Source: Rhodococcus sp. (in: high G+C Gram-positive bacteria)
GTDB lineage: Bacteria > Actinomycetota > Actinomycetes > Mycobacteriales > Mycobacteriaceae
Direction of reading: 5' to 3'
Assembly: GCA_012514505.1 (NCBI GenBank)
Contig: JAAZAD010000104.1
Location: forward strand, 1-50,533
Length of the DNA: 50,533 nt
This document shows, one piece after another, positions 47,060-50,533 of this stretch. A model generated the notes under the pieces. It was not told the origin of the DNA. It did not search any database and saw only the letters and a list, made by a program, of their open reading frames with translations. Every line of letters starts with the position of its first letter. Within the stretch, counting starts at the first letter, position 1. The position numbers were made by a program, and so were the translations under genes.

Positions 47060-49345
47060 CTACGCCTCTTTCGCCGCGCGCCGACGAAGACGTCGCGCGG
47101 CCGCCACGAGATTTCGTAGCGACGGCTCGAGTTGCCAGTAGTGGCGTGTTTTCAGGCCACCGTCCGGGTTCGCCCACAACCTGTCCAGTGGGACGGACTT
47201 TGCGGCCTCGGTCAGCAACCCGTCCAGTTCGTCGATGTCCGGAATCCGGGCAGAACGACTCTCGTACACACCCGGGCCGACGCCGTGGGTCAGTGTCCGT
47301 TCCTTGATCGCGTCGATCACCCAATCGATGGACCGCGTGGCGACGATCGCAGTGACGTCGGCATCGAGTCGCTCGATCGCGTCCACCACGGACGAGCGAC
47401 CGGAGTAATTGAGATGCGTGTGAATCTGGGTCTCGGGCTTCGCACCGCCCGTCGCCAGACGGAACGCGTCGACCGCCCAGTCGAGATAGGCCGCCCGGCC
47501 GTCCTCACGCAACGGCAGCAACTCGCGGATGGACGGCTCGTCCACCTGAATGATCGCAATTCCGGCCGCCTCGAGATCTGCGATCTCGTCACGAACCACC
47601 AGCGCCAACTGCTCCGCAGTCTCGTAGAGGGGCTGATCCTGCCGGACGAACGAACGGGCGATCATGGTGACCGGGCCGGTGAGCATCGCTTTCACCGGCT
47701 TGTCCGTCAAGGACTGCGCATACGTGATCCACTCGACCGTCATCGGCTTCGGCCGAACGACGTCGCCGTAGAGGATCGGCGGGCGAGTGCAGCGCGAGCC
47801 GTAGGCCTGCACCCAACCGTTGTGCGTGAACGCGTAACCCTCGAGCAGCTCCGCGAAGTACTGGATCATGTCGTTGCGCTCGTGCTCACCGTGCACGAGG
47901 ACGTCCAGACCGATGTCTTCCTGCAACCGGATCGTCGCCTCGATCTCGGCCTGGATCCGCTTGTAGTAGTCCTCCCACTCCATGCGGCCCTGTCCGAGTT
48001 CGTATCGGGCCTGGCGAATCGCGTCGGTCTGCGGGAACGAGCCCAGTGTCGTGGCAGGAACCGGTGGCAGGTTCAGCCGAGCCTGCTGCGCAACCCGGCG
48101 CTCCTCGTAGGGTGCTCGAACACGATCGGACGGCTGCACCGCGTTGACCCGCGCCCGCACCGCGTGCTTGAGCTTGAAGTGCACCGAAGTGGGCTTCTTG
48201 CGCCACTTCTCGGACGGACCCTCGGTGAGTGCCTTCGCGAGGGAGACCACCTCGCCGACCTTCTGCTTCGCGAACGCGAGACGATCCGCCACATCCCCGG
48301 GAATCTCGTACTCGGACAACACGTCGTACGGCACGTGCAGCAGGGACGTGGACGTCGAGACCACCAGGTCCGGCACGACGTCCTTGAGCGCGTTCAGATA
48401 CGTCAGCGTCACGTACCGGTCGACCCGCCACACATTGCGGCCGTTGACCACGCCGGCATAGATACGCTTGCGCTTGATGCCGGGGATCTTCGCCAGATCG
48501 TCCGGGCTGACCTTGCCGCTGACCAGGTCCAGGCCGAGCGCCTCGACCTTGGTTGCGGCCAGGATCGGTAGCGCGTCACCGAGCCAGCCGTACGGGCCGG
48601 TCACCAACAGACGGGGGCGCAGCGGGGCGTGGGAGAGCGTCTCGTACGCGCGCTTGAGCGCCTCGAGTTCCTCGGGAGTGCGATCCTCGGTGAAGGACGG
48701 CTCGTCCAGCTGTACGCAGGTGGCACCGGCCTGGGCGAGCTGCTCGAACAGCCGCTCGTACTCGGGCAGGATGCGGTCGAGCAGATCGAGCGTCGAGAAC
48801 CCCTCTTGCTGGGAGGTGGGTCCGATCTTCGAGAGCAGCAGCAGCGACACCGGGCCGAGCACGACAGGGCGCAGCTCGATCCCACGAGCCTTTGCGCGCT
48901 CGAATTCGTCGAGAACCGTCGCAGACCTCAACGCGAAGGTGGTGTTCTCGTCCAGCTCGGGCTGGCGGTAGTGGTAGTTGGTGCCGAAGAACCGCACCAA
49001 CTCGAGCGGCGGAAAATCGGGGCGGCCGCGGGCCAAGGTGAAGTAGAAGTCGAGTTCGTCCAGCTCACCTTCGAGTGCCTTGAACCGCTCGGGGACCGCG
49101 CCGAACAGCAAGGCGTTGTCCAGGACGTGGTCGTAGAACGAGAAGGTATTGCCAGGCACCTGGGTGAGGCCCGTGGCGGCGAGTTCGCTCCACGTCTCTT
49201 CCTGCAGGTCTTTCGCGACCTCGAGGAGGGACTCCTTGTCGGAAGTGCCATGCCAGTAGGCCTCGAGCGCACGCTTGAGTTCTCGGTGGGGTCCGATTCG
49301 CGGATACCCCAGGACGCTGGAGCCGTATGTTGCCGAGTTGGACAT
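47060..49345 (-). CDS. metE: MetE-like cobalamin-independent methionine synthase with altered zinc site
   Basis: Protein of 761 residues with both MetE barrels: N-terminal LGYPRIGPHRELKRALEAYW, VPGNTFSFYDHVLDNALLFG; C-terminal TTLGSFPQTDAIRQARYELG, VLVHGEHERNDMIQYFAELL, NGWVQAYGSRCTRPPILYGD, QSLTDKPVKAMLTGPVTMIA and IIQVDEPSIRELLPL. Known E. coli zinc ligands are His641, Cys643, Glu665 and Cys726. Here His644 is kept (IHTHLNYSG), but the others are Asn646, Val668 (AIVATRS) and Gly729 (NPDGGLKTR). Homocysteine-side residues (GEHERNDM, VDEP) remain. Normal methyl transfer to homocysteine is therefore doubtful. The ATG 49343-49345 has AAAGG 8 nt upstream. The leader is too short for a typical cobalamin riboswitch. 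Confidence 0.93.
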   Translation of the reverse strand: MSNSATYGSSVLGYPRIGPHRELKRALEAYWHGTSDKESLLEVAKDLQEETWSELAATGLTQVPGNTFSFYDHVLDNALLFGAVPERFKALEGELDELDFYFTLARGRPDFPPLELVRFFGTNYHYRQPELDENTTFALRSATVLDEFERAKARGIELRPVVLGPVSLLLLSKIGPTSQQEGFSTLDLLDRILPEYERLFEQLAQAGATCVQLDEPSFTEDRTPEELEALKRAYETLSHAPLRPRLLVTGPYGWLGDALPILAATKVEALGLDLVSGKVSPDDLAKIPGIKRKRIYAGVVNGRNVWRVDRYVTLTYLNALKDVVPDLVVSTSTSLLHVPYDVLSEYEIPGDVADRLAFAKQKVGEVVSLAKALTEGPSEKWRKKPTSVHFKLKHAVRARVNAVQPSDRVRAPYEERRVAQQARLNLPPVPATTLGSFPQTDAIRQARYELGQGRMEWEDYYKRIQAEIEATIRLQEDIGLDVLVHGEHERNDMIQYFAELLEGYAFTHNGWVQAYGSRCTRPPILYGDVVRPKPMTVEWITYAQSLTDKPVKAMLTGPVTMIARSFVRQDQPLYETAEQLALVVRDEIADLEAAGIAIIQVDEPSIRELLPLREDGRAAYLDWAVDAFRLATGGAKPETQIHTHLNYSGRSSVVDAIERLDADVTAIVATRSIDWVIDAIKERTLTHGVGPGVYESRSARIPDIDELDGLLTEAAKSVPLDRLWANPDGGLKTRHYWQLEPSLRNLVAAARRLRRRAAKEA

Positions 49346-49406
49346 CCGGTCTACCTTTCTGCGCTCACACTCATTACCCAAAACCGCCGGTACTACCCAG
49401 AACCAC

Positions 49407-49462
49407 CTGTGCGCCTCCCACTTCCGCCGGCAAGAACTACCGGGGCCGCGAAAGGCGCACAG
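49407..49462 (-). other. 9-bp stem enclosing 38 nt in the fadB2-metE gap
   Basis: CTGTGCGCC (49407-49415) pairs with GGCGCACAG (49454-49462). The loop contains GCCGG/CCGGC-type inner pairings. It starts 17 nt after the fadB2 stop and lies in the 133-bp gap before the metE-like start. It may be a terminator for fadB2 or a structured leader of metE. Confidence 0.5.
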
Positions 49463-49478
49463 GGCGACGTCTTACAAC

Positions 49479-50375
49479 CTAGCTTGCCTTCTTGTTGGCG
49501 CGCCCGTTGTCGCCGTACTCGTAGAAGCCGGCACCCGACTTCTTACCGGTCAATCCTGCCTCGACCATACGAAGCAGCAGCGGCGGGGCCGAGTACAGGG
49601 GCTCCTTGAACTCGTCGTACATCGAATCCGCAATGGACTTGACGGTGTCGAGTCCGACGAGGTCGGTCAGCGCCAGCGGACCCATCGGGTGCGCGAGGCC
49701 GAGCACGGTGGCCTTGTCGATGTCTTCCTTCGTCGCGAAGCCCGACTCCACCATGCGGATGGCCGAGAGCAGGTACGGGACGAGGAGGGCGTTGACGACG
49801 AACCCGGAACGGTCGGCGGAGCGGACGACCTGCTTGCCGAGGACCTCACTGGCGAACTTCTCGGCGCGCTCGTTGACGGTGGAGCTGGTCTTGAGCGTGG
49901 TGACGAGTTCGACCAGGGGCAGAACCGGAACCGGGTTGAAAAAGTGCATGCCGATGACGCGCTCGGGTCGCTTGGTGGCGATACCGAGCTTCATAATCGG
50001 GATCGACGACGTGTTGGAGGCCAGCACGGCGTCGGGATCGGTGACGATCTGGTCGAGTTCGGTGAAGATCTCGCTCTTCACCTTCTCGTCCTCGACGACC
50101 GCCTCGACAACGAACTGCCGGTCTGCGAAATCGCCGAGATCGGAGGTGAAACGCAGGCGCCAAGCGGCCTGCTCACGCTCGCGCTCGGTGATCTTGCCAC
50201 TGCTCACACCACGATCGAGAGAACGGAGGATGCGCGAGCGTCCGGCTGCGGCGAGCTCACGGGTCTGCTCGAACACCAGGACGTCGACATGCGCGCGGGC
50301 GCATACTTCGGCGATTCCGGCACCCATGATCCCGGCGCCGATCACGCCGACGCGCTGAATCTTTTCGCTGGTCAC
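49479..50375 (-). CDS. fadB2: 3-hydroxybutyryl-CoA dehydrogenase
   Basis: NAD(P)-dependent 3-hydroxyacyl-CoA dehydrogenase of 298 residues. The Rossmann loop RVGVIGAGIMGAGIAEVCAR is at the N-terminus; DRQFVVEAVVEDEKVKSEIF, VLASNTSSIPI, GMHFFNPVPVLPLVELV (catalytic His) and RSGFVVNALLVPYLLSAIRM follow. The C-terminal part (AHPMGPLALTDLVGLDTVKS, TGKKSGAGFYEY) is family-typical. The start is GTG 50373-50375 with AAAGG about 8 nt upstream. Being next to aceA matches icl1-fadB2 in M. tuberculosis and suits fatty-acid or acetate growth. Confidence 0.94.
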   Translation of the reverse strand: MTSEKIQRVGVIGAGIMGAGIAEVCARAHVDVLVFEQTRELAAAGRSRILRSLDRGVSSGKITEREREQAAWRLRFTSDLGDFADRQFVVEAVVEDEKVKSEIFTELDQIVTDPDAVLASNTSSIPIMKLGIATKRPERVIGMHFFNPVPVLPLVELVTTLKTSSTVNERAEKFASEVLGKQVVRSADRSGFVVNALLVPYLLSAIRMVESGFATKEDIDKATVLGLAHPMGPLALTDLVGLDTVKSIADSMYDEFKEPLYSAPPLLLRMVEAGLTGKKSGAGFYEYGDNGRANKKAS

Positions 50376-50411
50376 GTCAGCTGCCTTTCGTTGAATGGGG
50401 GGTCATCGACC

Positions 50412-50443
50412 CGCGGGAGTGGCCCTGATGGACCACTCCCGCG
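50412..50443 (-). terminator. hairpin after aceA
   Basis: Perfect 11-bp stem (CGCGGGAGTGG at 50412-50422, complement at 50433-50443) with a 10-nt loop, 27 nt after the aceA stop on the minus strand and before fadB2. Likely aceA terminator. Confidence 0.8.
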
Positions 50444-50470
50444 AGGTAGAACTTGATGAAGCAGGAGTTC

Positions 50471-50533
50471 CTAGTGGAACTGGCCCTCTTCGGTGGAGCC
50501 CTTCAGCACCGCGGTGGACGTGTTGGGGTCGAC
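50471..50533 (-). CDS. aceA: isocitrate lyase, last 20 residues only
   Basis: The minus strand from the window edge reads VDPNTSTAVLKGSTEEGQFH then TAG. The ending KGSTEEGQFH is characteristic of actinobacterial isocitrate lyase, the first enzyme of the glyoxylate shunt, and its position before fadB2 matches icl1. Only this fragment is visible. Confidence 0.85.
   Translation of the reverse strand, partial: VDPNTSTAVLKGSTEEGQFH

Overview
The window is chromosomal DNA from a high-GC actinomycete of the Mycobacteriales, most probably Rhodococcus or a close Nocardiaceae relative. The evidence is gene content (mycothiol glycosyltransferase mshA, the senX3-regX3 pair, an hbhA-like lysine/alanine-tailed protein, sigF with its own anti-sigma gene, helZ), GC-rich codon use, and a gene order that follows the Mycobacterium tuberculosis segment icl1-fadB2 ... 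tetR-Rv0473-Rv0474-hbhA-Rv0476 ... deoC ... murB-Rv0484c ... mshA-Rv0487-gpm1-senX3-regX3 ... Rv0495c-Rv0496-Rv0497-Rv0498-proC. That comparison is from memory, not from a search. No tRNA, rRNA, IS element, prophage or CRISPR array was seen.

Layout. 1-5604 is a minus-strand run: exopolyphosphatase (ppx1-like), a repeat-rich membrane protein, a TIM-barrel protein, a MerR regulator with its own 12-bp-arm palindrome, a thioesterase and proC (cut by the window edge). 5671-6447 is an Rv0495c-like Cys-rich protein. 6.45-19.8 kb is an accessory block with no counterpart that I recall at this place in M. tuberculosis: a DUF3616 protein, a membrane Ser/Thr kinase with a DFN motif, a lipoprotein, a methyltransferase, a double HD-GYP/LuxR regulator, a HelZ-type SNF2 helicase, a divergent pentapeptide-repeat/TetR pair, a vapC remnant, a YbjN-like protein with a Cys cluster, and mazEF. 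19.8-28.5 kb is the conserved regX3-senX3-gpm1-ybjN-mshA-murB core, with an alpha/beta hydrolase and a PIG-L, PaaI and SDR run. 28.5-38.4 kb holds two DUF2505 paralogues, two methyltransferases, a solitary AbiEi-like protein, an LmeA-like protein, a serine hydrolase, deoC, purU and an AurF-type diiron oxygenase/MerR/hydrolase operon. 38.4-50.5 kb holds DUF2516, hbhA, XRE, DUF445 and TetR genes, PPK2, a SigF stress module (STAS antagonist, anti-sigma factor, sigF, glycosyltransferase), a metE-like gene, fadB2 and the end of aceA.

Two things stand out. First, five copies of a two-part palindromic element (a 46-bp imperfect inverted repeat plus a short GNA-triloop hairpin) lie only at 3' ends of genes between 6.4 and 27.4 kb. 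They often supply stop codons, they bracket the accessory block, and one sits beside a truncated vapC. Second, the metE-like protein keeps the overall MetE architecture but lacks three of the four known zinc ligands (Asn, Val and Gly in place of Cys, Glu and Cys).

Many starts (at least 16) have a TANNNT hexamer 6-8 nt upstream, which suggests widespread leaderless transcripts. I used this to choose several GTG starts. All functional statements rest on motif recognition by eye.
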